Assembly (NCBI RefSeq): GCF_052088025.1
Contig: NZ_JBQCYD010000002.1
Span: 31,135-95,134 of the forward strand
Direction of reading: 5' to 3'
Source: Anaeromonas sp052088025
GTDB lineage: Bacteria; Bacillota; Clostridia; Tissierellales; SIT17
DNA: 64,000 nucleotides
Shown in pieces: positions 44,953 through 54,663 of this stretch (position 1 is its first letter; each line of letters opens with the position of its first letter). The translations under genes and the position numbers were made by a program. Below the pieces are notes generated by a model. The model ran no database searches and was not told the DNA's origin. It saw only the letters and a list, made by a program, of their open reading frames with translations.

Positions 44953-45663
44953 TTGAAAATATATTATATTAAATACAAAACAATTTATATTTCACTAATA
45001 TTTATAATTATGTTATTATTTTTAACTTATTTTTATTTTAAATCTGATTCAATAGAAACGTTTAATAATAAAGATAATTTATATTATGAAGGAAATAATG
45101 ATAAGGATGCTGTAGCATTTGCATGTAATGTAGACTGGGGAGAGGAATATATACCAGAGATGTTAAAATTATTTAAAGATAATGATATTAACATTACTTT
45201 CTTTGTAACAGGTAAGTGGGCCGAAAAAAATGAGATATTACTAAAAGAAATGTATGATTTAGGGCATGAAATAGGCAGTCATGGATATATGCATAGAAAC
45301 TATGGTGATTTAAGCTATAATATGAATTTAGAAGAAATAAAAAAAGCAAATACTATAATTTCTAAAATGATAGGAAGAAAACCTTTATTATTTGCACCTC
45401 CATCAGGCAGTTTTAATGATGAAACCATAAAAGCTGCTAAAGAGGAAAATAATAAAACTATAATGTGGACTGTAGATACAATAGATTGGAGAGAAGATAG
45501 TACTAAAGATGTTATTGTAGAAAGAGTAATGTCAAAAGTTAAAAAAAATTCAATAGTACTTATGCACCCTAAAGAAGAAACTTTAAAATCACTACCTATT
45601 ATTATAGACAAAATAAAAGATAAAAAATTATCTATTGAAACAGTATCTGATATATTGAAATAA
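44953..45663 (+). CDS. Sporulation polysaccharide deacetylase-like protein (YlxY type)
   Basis: This is a NodB-fold protein of 236 residues with an N-terminal membrane anchor (about 9-28), so it acts outside the membrane. It matches the YlxY sporulation family in its place after pnp and in its motifs: NVDWGEEYIPEMLKLFKDN, GHEIGSHGYMHRNYGD, FAPPSGSFNDETIKAA and WTVDTIDWRED. The first motif reads NVDWG where active deacetylases have a DD pair, as in other YlxY proteins, so activity is uncertain. TTG 44953 fits the GGAGG spacing; upstream in-frame ATGs overlap it. Confidence 0.82.
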   Translation: MKIYYIKYKTIYISLIFIIMLLFLTYFYFKSDSIETFNNKDNLYYEGNNDKDAVAFACNVDWGEEYIPEMLKLFKDNDINITFFVTGKWAEKNEILLKEMYDLGHEIGSHGYMHRNYGDLSYNMNLEEIKKANTIISKMIGRKPLLFAPPSGSFNDETIKAAKEENNKTIMWTVDTIDWREDSTKDVIVERVMSKVKKNSIVLMHPKEETLKSLPIIIDKIKDKKLSIETVSDILK

Positions 45664-45716
45664 TACAGATACTTTAATATAATGATAATATAAAATTAAT
45701 TTAGGAGAGAAATTTA

Positions 45717-46991
45717 TTGTATAATAAAACAAATTTATCAAATGGGATTAGAGTAATAACAGAAAATATACCATATGTAAAATCTGCTTCAATTGGATTA
45801 TGGATTGAATCTGGCTCACGCTATGAAAATGAAATTAATAATGGTACTTCACATTTCATAGAACATATGCTATTTAAAGGAACTTATAAAAGGAGTGCCA
45901 GAGATATAGCAGATCAAATTGATAGTGTTGGAGGCCAAATGAATGCCTTTACAAGCAAAGAATGTACATGTTTTTATATAAAAATATTAGATAATCATAT
46001 AGATTTAGCTATTGATATCTTACAAGATATGTTATTTAATTCAAAATTCAATAAAGATGAAATTGAAAAAGAAAAAAATGTAGTTATTGAAGAAATTAAT
46101 ATGTATGAAGATGATCCTGAAGAGTTAGTACATGATTTATTGTCTAAAACTGTATTTCAAAATCATCCATTATCATTGCCTATATTAGGAAATAAAAATT
46201 CAGTAAAAAACTTGTCTAGAGAATCAATATTAAATTATTTTTATAATCACTATAGGCCAGAAAATATAGTGATTTCTGTAGTAGGTAATATAAAAGAAAA
46301 TAATATTTTAAATACCTTAGAAAAAGCATTTGGAAAGTGGAATGTAAATGATAAAAAAAATTATAATAAAATAATAAAACCAATTATAAACAAAAATATT
46401 ATAAGTAAATCAAAAGATACAGAACAAGCTCACTTATGTCTTGGTCTTGAAGGCATAAATCAATCTTCTAATCAAATATATTCTTTATTAGTTTTAAATA
46501 ATATATTTGGTGGCAGTATGAGTTCTAGATTATTTCAAAAGGTAAGAGAAGATTTAGGGATAGTATATAATATTTACTCCTATCCTTCAACTTATAAGGA
46601 TACAGGAATGTTTACTATATATGCGGGTTTAAATCCTAAAAATATAGTGGAACTATCCAAGATAGTTTTAAATGAAATAAAAGATATGAAAAAAAATATT
46701 TTTTCTGAAAATGAAATATATAAGTCTAAGGAGCAACTAAAAGGAAATTTCATTTTAGGTTTAGAAAATACATCAAGTAGAATGAGTTCTTATGGTAAAT
46801 CCGAATTATTAAATGGCAAAATAGAAACTTCTAGTGAAATAATAAGTAATATAGATAGTGTCAATAAAAACACCATTAAAAGTTTAATGGATAATATGTT
46901 TGATATTAATAAAATAAATGTTGCATATGTTGGGAATTTAGAAAAAAACAAACGTATAAGAGATGATTTACAAGAAATATATAATAAATAA
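45717..46991 (+). CDS. M16 family zinc peptidase (YmxG/MlpA)
   Basis: This 424-residue peptidase matches Bacillus MlpA/YmxG, a processing-peptidase-like enzyme. The inverted zinc motif is HFIEHMLFKGT (about 43-53), with the distal glutamate in EKNVVIEEINMYEDDPEE. The second M16 domain carries FGGSMSSRLFQKVREDLGIVY. It starts with TTG after AGGAGAG and sits between ylxY and ymxH, as in Bacillus. The natural substrate is unknown. Confidence 0.92.
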   Translation: MYNKTNLSNGIRVITENIPYVKSASIGLWIESGSRYENEINNGTSHFIEHMLFKGTYKRSARDIADQIDSVGGQMNAFTSKECTCFYIKILDNHIDLAIDILQDMLFNSKFNKDEIEKEKNVVIEEINMYEDDPEELVHDLLSKTVFQNHPLSLPILGNKNSVKNLSRESILNYFYNHYRPENIVISVVGNIKENNILNTLEKAFGKWNVNDKKNYNKIIKPIINKNIISKSKDTEQAHLCLGLEGINQSSNQIYSLLVLNNIFGGSMSSRLFQKVREDLGIVYNIYSYPSTYKDTGMFTIYAGLNPKNIVELSKIVLNEIKDMKKNIFSENEIYKSKEQLKGNFILGLENTSSRMSSYGKSELLNGKIETSSEIISNIDSVNKNTIKSLMDNMFDINKINVAYVGNLEKNKRIRDDLQEIYNK

Positions 46992-47010
46992 ACTACCTAG
47001 GTAGTTTATT
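46987..47010. terminator. Terminator after the M16 peptidase
   Basis: A perfect 24-base palindrome overlaps the stop codon and is followed by TTATTATAT. It could act on either strand, but the next gene also reads forward. Confidence 0.65.
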
Positions 47011-47024
47011 TATTATATATTTCT

Positions 47025-47053
47025 ATCATAATTAACCTTATCATAATTGATAA
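47025..47053 (+). repeat. Intergenic element, copy 2 (upstream of ymxH)
   Basis: It matches 13609-13637 at 27 of 29 bases, including the 17-base core CTTATCATAATTGATAA. It lies 48 bases before ymxH and overlaps a possible -35 (TTGATA). Confidence 0.6.
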
Positions 47054-47101
47054 ACAAATATTTTAAAATATAAAACATACAATTAAATAGGAGGTGAAAA
47101 A

Positions 47102-47374
47102 ATGGATATTTATGATATAGGACAAAATAAAAATGTAACTTTAAATGAATTAGGAGGAAAGGAAATAGTAAATTTAAATGATGGAGGAAGACTGGGAATT
47201 ATAGCAGATTCAGATATTTTAATTGATGAAACTACTGGTAATATTGAAGCTTTACTAGTACCTGATGTTAGAAGTCAATTTAAATTTTTTGGAGAAAAGA
47301 AAGAGATAACTATACCTTGGAAAAGTATTAGAAAAATTGGACAGGATATGATAATTATAGAATTAAAATATTAA
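47102..47374 (+). CDS. YlmC/YmxH family PRC-barrel protein
   Basis: This is a 90-residue protein of the YlmC/YmxH family linked to sporulation in Firmicutes. The PRC-barrel start LGGKEIVNLNDGGRLGIIAD and the end KKEITIPWKSIRKIGQDMII are recognisable. ATG is preceded by AGGAGGTG. In Bacillus the dipicolinate operon follows ymxH directly; here tepA follows and that operon sits 40 kb upstream. The biochemical role is unknown. Confidence 0.9.
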   Translation: MDIYDIGQNKNVTLNELGGKEIVNLNDGGRLGIIADSDILIDETTGNIEALLVPDVRSQFKFFGEKKEITIPWKSIRKIGQDMIIIELKY

Positions 47375-47446
47375 TAAGTGGCTTACTGAATAAAGAAATC
47401 ACTTTAAGATAAAAATATCATTATAATCGTTTGAAAGGATGATATA

Positions 47447-48124
47447 ATGATGAATAAAAAAGAAAATAATGTTATAGATACAATTAAAAATTTAGGTATT
47501 ACTAACATTCCCAAAAGTGAGGGTGATATTCACTTTACAACAATTATTGGTGAAATAGAAGGTCATAATATTTCACCACCACAAAAAAAATCTACTAAAT
47601 ATGAACATATTATTCCTCAACTTATTTCTGTACAAAGAAGTCCTGATATAAAAGGTCTATTAATTATATTAAACACTTTGGGAGGAGATGTAGAAGCAGG
47701 CCTTGCTATATCTGAAATGATAAAAAGCATAGATAAGCCTACAGTATCTTTAGTTTTAGGAGGTAGTCATAGTATAGGTATACCTCTTGCTACTTCTACA
47801 GACTATTCATTTATAACTCCTACAGCAACTATGACAGTTCATCCTATTAGGATGACAGGTCTCGTTATAGGTGTGCCTCAAACATTTCGATATTTACAAA
47901 AAATGCAAGAAAGAATATCACAATTCATATTAAGAACTAGTGATATGAATTGTGATGATTTGAAAAAGCTCATGTATGATACCGATGAAATAGCTAATGA
48001 TGTTGGTACTATATTAGTGGGTGAGGAAGCAGTTAATTGTGGATTAATAAATGAAGTAGGAGGACTAAATTCTGCCATAAAAAAATTAGAATCATTAATT
48101 GTTGATAATATAAAAATAGAATAA
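47447..48124 (+). CDS. tepA: TepA/ClpP-class serine protease-like protein
   Basis: TepA is a cytoplasmic ClpP-like protein; in Bacillus it was named a translocation-enhancing protein and is linked to spore protein degradation. The 225-residue protein has ILNTLGGDVEAGLAISEMI, the nucleophile in GGSHSIGIPLATS (about 107), and HPIR with the catalytic histidine. Start ATG 47447 or the adjacent ATG 47450 follows AAAGGATG. It lies upstream of ftsK, as in Bacillus. Confidence 0.9.
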   Translation: MMNKKENNVIDTIKNLGITNIPKSEGDIHFTTIIGEIEGHNISPPQKKSTKYEHIIPQLISVQRSPDIKGLLIILNTLGGDVEAGLAISEMIKSIDKPTVSLVLGGSHSIGIPLATSTDYSFITPTATMTVHPIRMTGLVIGVPQTFRYLQKMQERISQFILRTSDMNCDDLKKLMYDTDEIANDVGTILVGEEAVNCGLINEVGGLNSAIKKLESLIVDNIKIE

Positions 48125-48158
48125 TAATATTAATTATGTTATAATTAATGACATAACT

Positions 48159-48188
48159 AAGGCTACTCCTTCTAGAAGGAGTAGCCTT
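48159..48188 (+). terminator. Perfect 30-base palindrome before ftsK
   Basis: Thirteen-base arms (AAGGCTACTCCTT with its complement) enclose a CTAG centre. No T run follows (CACATAGAGG), so it may be a 5' hairpin of the ftsK mRNA as well as, or instead of, a terminator of tepA. Confidence 0.55.
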
Positions 48189-48205
48189 CACATAGAGGTG
48201 AAGAA

Positions 48206-50479
48206 ATGAGTGTAAAATCAAAAAAAAATAAAAAAAACAAAAAAACTACTAAAATAAACAAAGAAATTATAGGAATAATTATTATTTCTTTTTCAATATT
48301 ATTATTATACAGTATGAATACCAAATCAACGGGCATAATTGCTAATTTAATTGGTGAAAAAACCTGGCAATTAATAGGCTCTGGCGGATACATATTCCCT
48401 TATATTATTATGCTTATAGGTATATTTTATTTGATAGACAAATTAAATATATATCAAACTCAAAAAAATATTATAATTCTTATTTCATTTTTAACTTTAA
48501 TTACACTCTTTGATATAAGGTTCTTACCTACAATAGAAAATTTAAGTATTTCTGATAGAATAAATATCTCTATGGAAGCATCACTTTTATCATTTCATAG
48601 AAGTGGTGGAATTATTGGTGCAATATTAGCATTTTTATTTTTAAAATTATTTGGATCCATCGGGTCATATTTAATTTTATTCACTATTTTAATTGTATTA
48701 TCATTAAGTATTACTAACATAAGTATAGTTGCATTAACAAGATTTATAATCAGTTTTATAAAGTTAATTATAGAAAAAGTAACTATATTTTACTATGATA
48801 TTAAAAAAAATAAAAAAAATATAGAAACTAATAAAACAAATAAAATAAAATTAAAGCCTAATAAAGATATTAAAAAAAACAAGCAAGAAAAAAATCAATC
48901 TATTGAAAATAAGATAAAAATATTAGACTATACTAAAAATGAATATAAATCTGAAAACAATACTCATAAAATTACTTTAGAAAAAGAAGTGGAAAAAGAT
49001 AATAATAAAGAAGAAAAAATAATAAGTAATAATATAAATGAATTAGATTTTATAGATGGAGAATATGATAATTATAAATTCCCATCCTTAGAGGTTCTTA
49101 AAAAGAGTGATATTATAAAAGATAAAAAAGAAAATAAAGTTATTTTAAATAATGCTAAAAAATTAGAGAACATATTGAAGAATTTTGGAATTGAAGCTGA
49201 AGTAACTCAGATAAGTAGAGGACCTACTATTACAAGATATGAATTACAACCTGCTCCTGGTATAAAGGTAAGTAGGATAGTTAATCTATCAGATGATATA
49301 GCACTAGGACTTGCATCATCTGATATTAGAATAGAAGCTCCTATACCTGGAAAAGCTGCAATAGGGATAGAAGTTCCAAATATTGATAAATCTAATGTGA
49401 ATTTGAGAGAAGTTTTAGAATCAAAAGAATATCTAGATATGAAAAGCAAATTATCTTTTGCACTAGGTAAGGACATAGCTGGTAAACCAATGGTTGCAAA
49501 TATTGAAAAAATGCCTCATTTACTTATAGCAGGTGCTACAGGATCTGGTAAATCTGTATGTATAAATACTCTTATTACTAGTATTTTATATAAATCGAAA
49601 CCTGATGAAGTAAAATTACTTATGATTGATCCAAAAGTTGTTGAATTAAGTATATATAATGGTATTCCTCATCTACTTATACCTGTAGTTACAGATCCTA
49701 AGAAAGCTTCATTTGCTTTAAATTGGGCAGTAGCAGAAATGAATAAAAGATATAATTTATTTGCAGAAAATAGTGTAAGGGATATAAAAAGCTATAATAA
49801 TAAAGCTATAGATAATGAAGAAATCAATAAATTACCTCAAATAGTGGTAATAATTGATGAACTTGCAGATTTAATGATGGTTGCACCTGGAGAAGTGGAA
49901 GATAGTATATGTCGATTAGCACAAATGGCAAGGGCAGCTGGAATTCATTTGATAGTAGCTACTCAAAGACCTTCAGTAGATATAATAACAGGTACTATAA
50001 AAGCTAATATTCCTTCTAGAATTTCTTTTGCAGTATCTTCTCAGGCTGATTCAAGAACTATATTAGATATGGGAGGTGCGGAAAAATTATTAGGTAAGGG
50101 AGATATGCTTTTTTATCCTGTAGGTTCTTCTAAGCCTAAAAGATTACAGGGAGCATATATAGATGAAAAAGAGGTTGAAAATATAGTAAGTTTCTTAAAA
50201 AAAGAAAATGAAGTTCAATATAAGGAAGAAATAATCGATAATATTGAAAAAGATGTCAATACTGTATTTGAAGACACTGATGAACTATTACCATCTGCAA
50301 TAGATTTAGTTGTTAATGAAGGACAGGCTTCGATTTCTTATTTACAGAGAAAATTAAAAATAGGATATTCTAGGGCTGCTAGAATTGTAGATGAAATGGA
50401 GGAAAGAGGTATAGTTGGACCTCATGAAGGTAGTAAACCAAGAAAAGTATTAGTTACAAAAGAAGAAATTGAAAGTTAA
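48206..50479 (+). CDS. ftsK: DNA translocase FtsK/SpoIIIE
   Basis: This motor pumps chromosomal DNA through division or sporulation septa. It has 757 residues. A basic N-terminus precedes four membrane helices (about 20-195). A long charged linker (195-305) leads to the motor with Walker A GATGSGKSVCINTLI (about 447), Walker B VVIIDELADLMM and VATQRPSVDIITG. The C-terminal gamma DNA-recognition domain is LKIGYSRAARIVDEMEERGI. AGAGGTG precedes ATG. Whether it serves vegetative growth, sporulation or both cannot be told from sequence. Confidence 0.96.
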   Translation: MSVKSKKNKKNKKTTKINKEIIGIIIISFSILLLYSMNTKSTGIIANLIGEKTWQLIGSGGYIFPYIIMLIGIFYLIDKLNIYQTQKNIIILISFLTLITLFDIRFLPTIENLSISDRINISMEASLLSFHRSGGIIGAILAFLFLKLFGSIGSYLILFTILIVLSLSITNISIVALTRFIISFIKLIIEKVTIFYYDIKKNKKNIETNKTNKIKLKPNKDIKKNKQEKNQSIENKIKILDYTKNEYKSENNTHKITLEKEVEKDNNKEEKIISNNINELDFIDGEYDNYKFPSLEVLKKSDIIKDKKENKVILNNAKKLENILKNFGIEAEVTQISRGPTITRYELQPAPGIKVSRIVNLSDDIALGLASSDIRIEAPIPGKAAIGIEVPNIDKSNVNLREVLESKEYLDMKSKLSFALGKDIAGKPMVANIEKMPHLLIAGATGSGKSVCINTLITSILYKSKPDEVKLLMIDPKVVELSIYNGIPHLLIPVVTDPKKASFALNWAVAEMNKRYNLFAENSVRDIKSYNNKAIDNEEINKLPQIVVIIDELADLMMVAPGEVEDSICRLAQMARAAGIHLIVATQRPSVDIITGTIKANIPSRISFAVSSQADSRTILDMGGAEKLLGKGDMLFYPVGSSKPKRLQGAYIDEKEVENIVSFLKKENEVQYKEEIIDNIEKDVNTVFEDTDELLPSAIDLVVNEGQASISYLQRKLKIGYSRAARIVDEMEERGIVGPHEGSKPRKVLVTKEEIES

Positions 50480-50499
50480 TATTTAAAGTGGGTGTTAAA

Positions 50500-51546
50500 G
50501 TGATAAAAAGAATTAACTATGAAGAAAGTAGAAATATTAAAGATGTTGTGTATATAGATGTAAGAAGTCCAAAAGAATATAATGAAGATACTATACCAAA
50601 TTCCATAAATATCCCTCTATTTAATAATGAAGAAAGAGAAAAAATAGGATATACTTATACTCAAATAAATAAAGATGAAGCTTACAGAATGGGCTTAGAG
50701 CATGCTTCACATAAATTAGTACAATATTATGATATAATAAAAGAAATTACTAATTCAAATAAAAATGTAGTCTTATTTTGTTATAGAGGAGGTATGAGAA
50801 GTAGCTCTATTGCACAGGTATTAAATATTATGAATATGCCTATATATATTATACATGGAGGATATAAGGAATATAGAAATTTTGTTATTAATAATTTAGA
50901 GAAATATGGGAATAAATTTAATTTTATAGTTTTACATGGCTATACAGGTGTGGGTAAAACAAAAGCTTTGGTGTCATTAGAATCCAATGGTTTTGACGTT
51001 TTAGATTTAGAAAATATAGCTCAAAATAGCGGATCAGTTTTTGGAAATATATTTTTTACAAATAAATCAAGTAATCAAAAAAAATTCGAATCTTTATTAT
51101 TAGATAAATTTATAAACTTCAAAAATAAACTTATTTTTGTTGAAAGTGAAAGTAAAAGAATAGGCAATTCTATTATGCCAGATTTCTTATATCAAAATAT
51201 TCAAAATGGATATCATATTTTAATGGAGACAAACATAGAAAATAGGGTTGAAATAATAGGATATGATTATTTAAACAATAAGGAAAATAATACTGAAGCT
51301 GTTATAGATGCAATAAGACATTTAAAAAAGCGCTTAGGCAATGAAACTATTTCAAAGCTTGAAAATGAATTTATAAATGGTAATTATAAATATGTTATTA
51401 AAGAATTGATGATAAATTATTATGATCCATTATATGATTATTCAATAAAAAAAGTAAAAGAATATGATAGTGTAGTTTATTATGAAGATATCAATACTCT
51501 AGTAAAAGAATTAATAAAATTTAAAAGTAATATTGAAAAGAGGTAA
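50500..51546 (+). CDS. mnmH: tRNA 2-selenouridine synthase MnmH (SelU)
   Basis: MnmH converts 2-thiouridine at the tRNA wobble position to 2-selenouridine through a geranylated intermediate. The 348-residue protein has a rhodanese domain, VVYIDVRSPKEYNEDTIPNS, with catalytic cysteine in LFCYRGGMRSSS. A P-loop domain with HGYTGVGKTKAL follows. GTG 50500 is chosen because the conserved N-terminus starts there. Its presence implies a selenophosphate supply (selD) elsewhere. It is an accessory gene inside an otherwise conserved core order. Confidence 0.93.
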   Translation: MIKRINYEESRNIKDVVYIDVRSPKEYNEDTIPNSINIPLFNNEEREKIGYTYTQINKDEAYRMGLEHASHKLVQYYDIIKEITNSNKNVVLFCYRGGMRSSSIAQVLNIMNMPIYIIHGGYKEYRNFVINNLEKYGNKFNFIVLHGYTGVGKTKALVSLESNGFDVLDLENIAQNSGSVFGNIFFTNKSSNQKKFESLLLDKFINFKNKLIFVESESKRIGNSIMPDFLYQNIQNGYHILMETNIENRVEIIGYDYLNNKENNTEAVIDAIRHLKKRLGNETISKLENEFINGNYKYVIKELMINYYDPLYDYSIKKVKEYDSVVYYEDINTLVKELIKFKSNIEKR

Positions 51547-51551
51547 AGTAA

Positions 51552-52889
51552 ATGAAGGTTAAAATAACAGTGGTTTCCCTAGGTTGTTCTAAAAATCTAG
51601 TGGATTCAGAACTAATGATGGGACTATTAGATAAAGAAGGATACAAGATTATAGATACATTAGATGATGCCAATATAATCATTATAAATACTTGTGGATT
51701 TATTGAATCAGCAAAGGAAGAGTCTATAGATACAATATTAGAAATGGCAGAGTACAAAAAACATGGTAACTGCAATATGTTGATTGTGGCTGGATGTTTA
51801 GGTGAAAGATATAAAGATTTACTAATTAAAGAAATACCAGAAATTGATGCATTAATAGGTACTGGAAATATAAGAGATATTGCACAAGTAATAAAAAGTT
51901 ATGATAATGAGAAAATAGTAAGATTCGGAAATATTAATGATGAATATTTAGAAGAAAATAAAAGAATACCTTTAGAGCCTGGAGTAACATCATATATAAA
52001 AATTTCAGAAGGCTGCGACAACTTTTGTACTTATTGTATAATTCCTAAGTTAAGAGGAAACTACAGAAGTAGAAAAATAGATTCTATTGTAAATGAAGCT
52101 AAAGAATTGGTTAAAAGAGGAACTAGAGAAATAATTTTAATTGCACAAGATACTTCTAAATATGGTATAGATTTATATGGTGAATACAAGTTAAATGAAT
52201 TACTAGATAAATTAAATGATATTGATGAATTAAAATGGATAAGAATACTATATATGTATCCAGAAACTTTCTCACAATCTTTAATTAAATCTATAAAAGA
52301 TAATAATAAAGTATTAAATTATGTAGATATCCCAATACAACATATTAGTAATAAAATATTAAAAAGAATGAATAGGGATACAAATAAAGAGTCTATAATA
52401 GAGCTTATAAATAATTTAAGAAAACAAATGCCAAATATTATAATAAGAACCACTTTGATAGTAGGATTTCCTGGTGAAACAGAAGAAGATTTTAATGAAT
52501 TGTATGATTTTGTAAAGTCCACAAGATTTGATAGATTGGGAGCATTTACTTATTCTAAAGAAGAAGATACTCCTGCAAGTAATTTTGAAAATCAAATTGA
52601 TGAAAATATAAAGGAAGAAAGAAGAAATAAATTAATGGAATTACAACTTGATATATCTGAAGATATACTAAGTAAAAAAATAAATAAAGAATATGAAGTT
52701 TTAATTGAAGAAGAAGTAGAAGATAATATCTATATGGGAAGATCATACATGGATTCTCCTGAAATAGATGGATGTGTTTATATAGATTCTAAGAAAAATT
52801 TAAATATAGGTGATTTTATAAATGCAAAAATAATTGAATCATACGAATATGATTTGAAAGGAGAAGTCATAGATGAATTTACCAAATAA
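51552..52889 (+). CDS. rimO: Ribosomal protein uS12 methylthiotransferase RimO
   Basis: RimO is a radical-SAM enzyme that methylthiolates an aspartate of uS12. It has 445 residues. The N-terminal UPF0004 domain (VSLGCSKNLVDSELMMGLL, with later cysteines NTCGFI and AGCLG) is followed by the radical SAM motif CDNFCTYCIIPKLRG and a C-terminal TRAM domain. It overlaps pgsA by 17 bases. RimO and not MiaB is favoured by the start and by the neighbourhood. Confidence 0.92.
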   Translation: MKVKITVVSLGCSKNLVDSELMMGLLDKEGYKIIDTLDDANIIIINTCGFIESAKEESIDTILEMAEYKKHGNCNMLIVAGCLGERYKDLLIKEIPEIDALIGTGNIRDIAQVIKSYDNEKIVRFGNINDEYLEENKRIPLEPGVTSYIKISEGCDNFCTYCIIPKLRGNYRSRKIDSIVNEAKELVKRGTREIILIAQDTSKYGIDLYGEYKLNELLDKLNDIDELKWIRILYMYPETFSQSLIKSIKDNNKVLNYVDIPIQHISNKILKRMNRDTNKESIIELINNLRKQMPNIIIRTTLIVGFPGETEEDFNELYDFVKSTRFDRLGAFTYSKEEDTPASNFENQIDENIKEERRNKLMELQLDISEDILSKKINKEYEVLIEEEVEDNIYMGRSYMDSPEIDGCVYIDSKKNLNIGDFINAKIIESYEYDLKGEVIDEFTK

Positions 52890-53418
52890 ACTTACACTTT
52901 TTAGGATTTTTCTTGTTCCAATTTTTATGTTGTTTTTGCTTGTAGATGGAATACCTTATGGAAAAATCATAGCTGCCATTGTATTTATTGTAGCTGCTTT
53001 AACTGATATGTTAGATGGGCATATTGCAAGGAGTAGAAATTTAATTACTAAGTTTGGAAAATTTATGGATCCATTGGCAGATAAGCTTTTAGTTTCTTCT
53101 GCATTAATATCATTAACAGAGTTGGGCATTATTCCTGCATGGATGGTAGTAGTTATTATTGCTAGGGAATTTGCTATAACAGGACTTAGAGTACTTGGTG
53201 CATCTGAAGGTATTACAATAGCAGCTAGCAAATGGGGCAAAATAAAAACAATTACCCAATTAGTTGCTATAATAAGCATATTGCTTAATAATTTCCCATT
53301 TAATTATATAGGATTTCCTTTTGATAGAATTATGCTATATTTAGCTGTAATATTTACTATTATTTCAGGTGTAGATTATATATATAAAAATATTGAATTA
53401 TTAAAAGTTCAAAATTAG
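52873..53418 (+). CDS. pgsA: CDP-diacylglycerol-glycerol-3-phosphate 3-phosphatidyltransferase
   Basis: PgsA makes phosphatidylglycerol phosphate from the CDP-diacylglycerol supplied by CdsA. It has 181 residues and five to six membrane helices. The CDP-alcohol phosphotransferase motif D-G-x2-A-R-x8-G-x3-D-x3-D is seen as DMLDGHIARSRNLITKFGKF and MDPLADK. AAAGGAGA lies within the end of rimO. It is followed by cinA, as in Bacillus. Confidence 0.96.
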   Translation: MNLPNKLTLFRIFLVPIFMLFLLVDGIPYGKIIAAIVFIVAALTDMLDGHIARSRNLITKFGKFMDPLADKLLVSSALISLTELGIIPAWMVVVIIAREFAITGLRVLGASEGITIAASKWGKIKTITQLVAIISILLNNFPFNYIGFPFDRIMLYLAVIFTIISGVDYIYKNIELLKVQN

Positions 53419-53430
53419 TAGGAGGAATTT

Positions 53431-54660
53431 ATGAAAGCTATAGTTATAAATATAGGTGATGAGATACTGGATGGAGATATACTCAATACTAATAGTATGT
53501 ATATCTCTAAGGAGCTTAAAAATATAAATATTACAGTTGAAAAAATATATGTAATTAAAGATGAAATAAATTCAATTATAAAAACAACCAAGTCCTCATT
53601 ACAAGAAGCTGATATAATAATCTTCACTGGGGGACTTGGCCCTACTGATGATGATATGACTAGAGAAGGGGTATCAAAAGCCTTAGGTTATGATATATAT
53701 CTAGATGATGAGTTATTAATTAGCCTTGAAGAGTTATTTAAAAAAAGTAATTTTAAAATGACAAAGAATAATATAAAACAAGCTTATAGGATTAAAAATT
53801 CTACTATTATAAAAAATAAGAATGGAACGGCTCCTGGAATGTTTTTGAATAAAGATAATAAAATGATTTTTTTGCTTCCTGGGCCACCTAAAGAATTAAA
53901 GCCTATGTTTGATGAAGTTATTAATAATTATTTATATAATATTTCAAATACACACACCTATACTAAGGTTATTAAAACTATTGGAATAGGTGAATCTCAA
54001 TTAGAAGAAAAAATCAAACCATTTTTTAATGATAATATTAAAATAGGAATGTATGCACATAATGCTACAGTAGATATAAAAGTATCTTCTTCTAATAAAA
54101 GCTTAGATAAGTCTAAAGAATATGTATTTCAATTTATAAATTCAATTTCTATAAAAAATTTTATATGGGGATATGATAATGATAAGTTAGAAAATATTGT
54201 CTTGAATTTACTTAAAAAGCATAATTTAAAGATAGGATTTGCTGAATCATTGACTGGAGGATTAATAAGCAGTAATTTCACTAAACTTTCTGGTGTGTCT
54301 GAAGTATTTCCATTAAGTTTAGTAACTTATAGTAATGATTCAAAAATAAACTTTTTAAATGTTGAAAAAGAAGATTTAAATCGATTTGGAGCTGTTAGTA
54401 AGGAAGTTGCTATTCAAATGTCAAAAGGATTAATAAACAAATATAATTTAGATATAGCTTTAGCTGTAACTGGAATTGCAGGTCCTACAGGTGATACTAA
54501 AGATAAGCCTATTGGACTCGTATATATAGCTATAGCTGGTAAGGAAAATTATATTTATAAAAAATTCATTTTTAAAGGTGATAGAAATACTGTACAAAAT
54601 AAAACATCACTTAACTCTTTTAATGAATTAAGAAAATTTATTTTAAAATTTTATCAATAA
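53431..54660 (+). CDS. cinA: CinA family nicotinamide-nucleotide amidohydrolase/ADP-ribose pyrophosphatase
   Basis: CinA proteins recycle pyridine nucleotides and in some species are competence-induced. In 409 residues the N-terminal MoCF-like domain has INIGDEILDGDILNTNS and FTGGLGPTDDDMTREG. The C-terminal amidohydrolase domain has GFAESLTGGLISSNFT and LAVTGIAGPTGDTKDKPIGL. AGGAGG precedes ATG. It lies immediately upstream of recA, the common arrangement, but recA has its own SOS promoter. Confidence 0.95.
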   Translation: MKAIVINIGDEILDGDILNTNSMYISKELKNINITVEKIYVIKDEINSIIKTTKSSLQEADIIIFTGGLGPTDDDMTREGVSKALGYDIYLDDELLISLEELFKKSNFKMTKNNIKQAYRIKNSTIIKNKNGTAPGMFLNKDNKMIFLLPGPPKELKPMFDEVINNYLYNISNTHTYTKVIKTIGIGESQLEEKIKPFFNDNIKIGMYAHNATVDIKVSSSNKSLDKSKEYVFQFINSISIKNFIWGYDNDKLENIVLNLLKKHNLKIGFAESLTGGLISSNFTKLSGVSEVFPLSLVTYSNDSKINFLNVEKEDLNRFGAVSKEVAIQMSKGLINKYNLDIALAVTGIAGPTGDTKDKPIGLVYIAIAGKENYIYKKFIFKGDRNTVQNKTSLNSFNELRKFILKFYQ

Positions 54661-54663
54661 TAT

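Noticed and set aside
44953..45663. Loss of the catalytic Asp in the deacetylase as a unique mutation
   Set aside because: YlxY-type sporulation proteins commonly lack the DD motif, so this is a family trait and not a defect of this copy.
46245..46274. Inverted repeat AATCACTATA...TATAGTGATT inside the M16 peptidase gene
   Set aside because: Only 10-base arms with a 10-base loop; too likely by chance in DNA of this composition.
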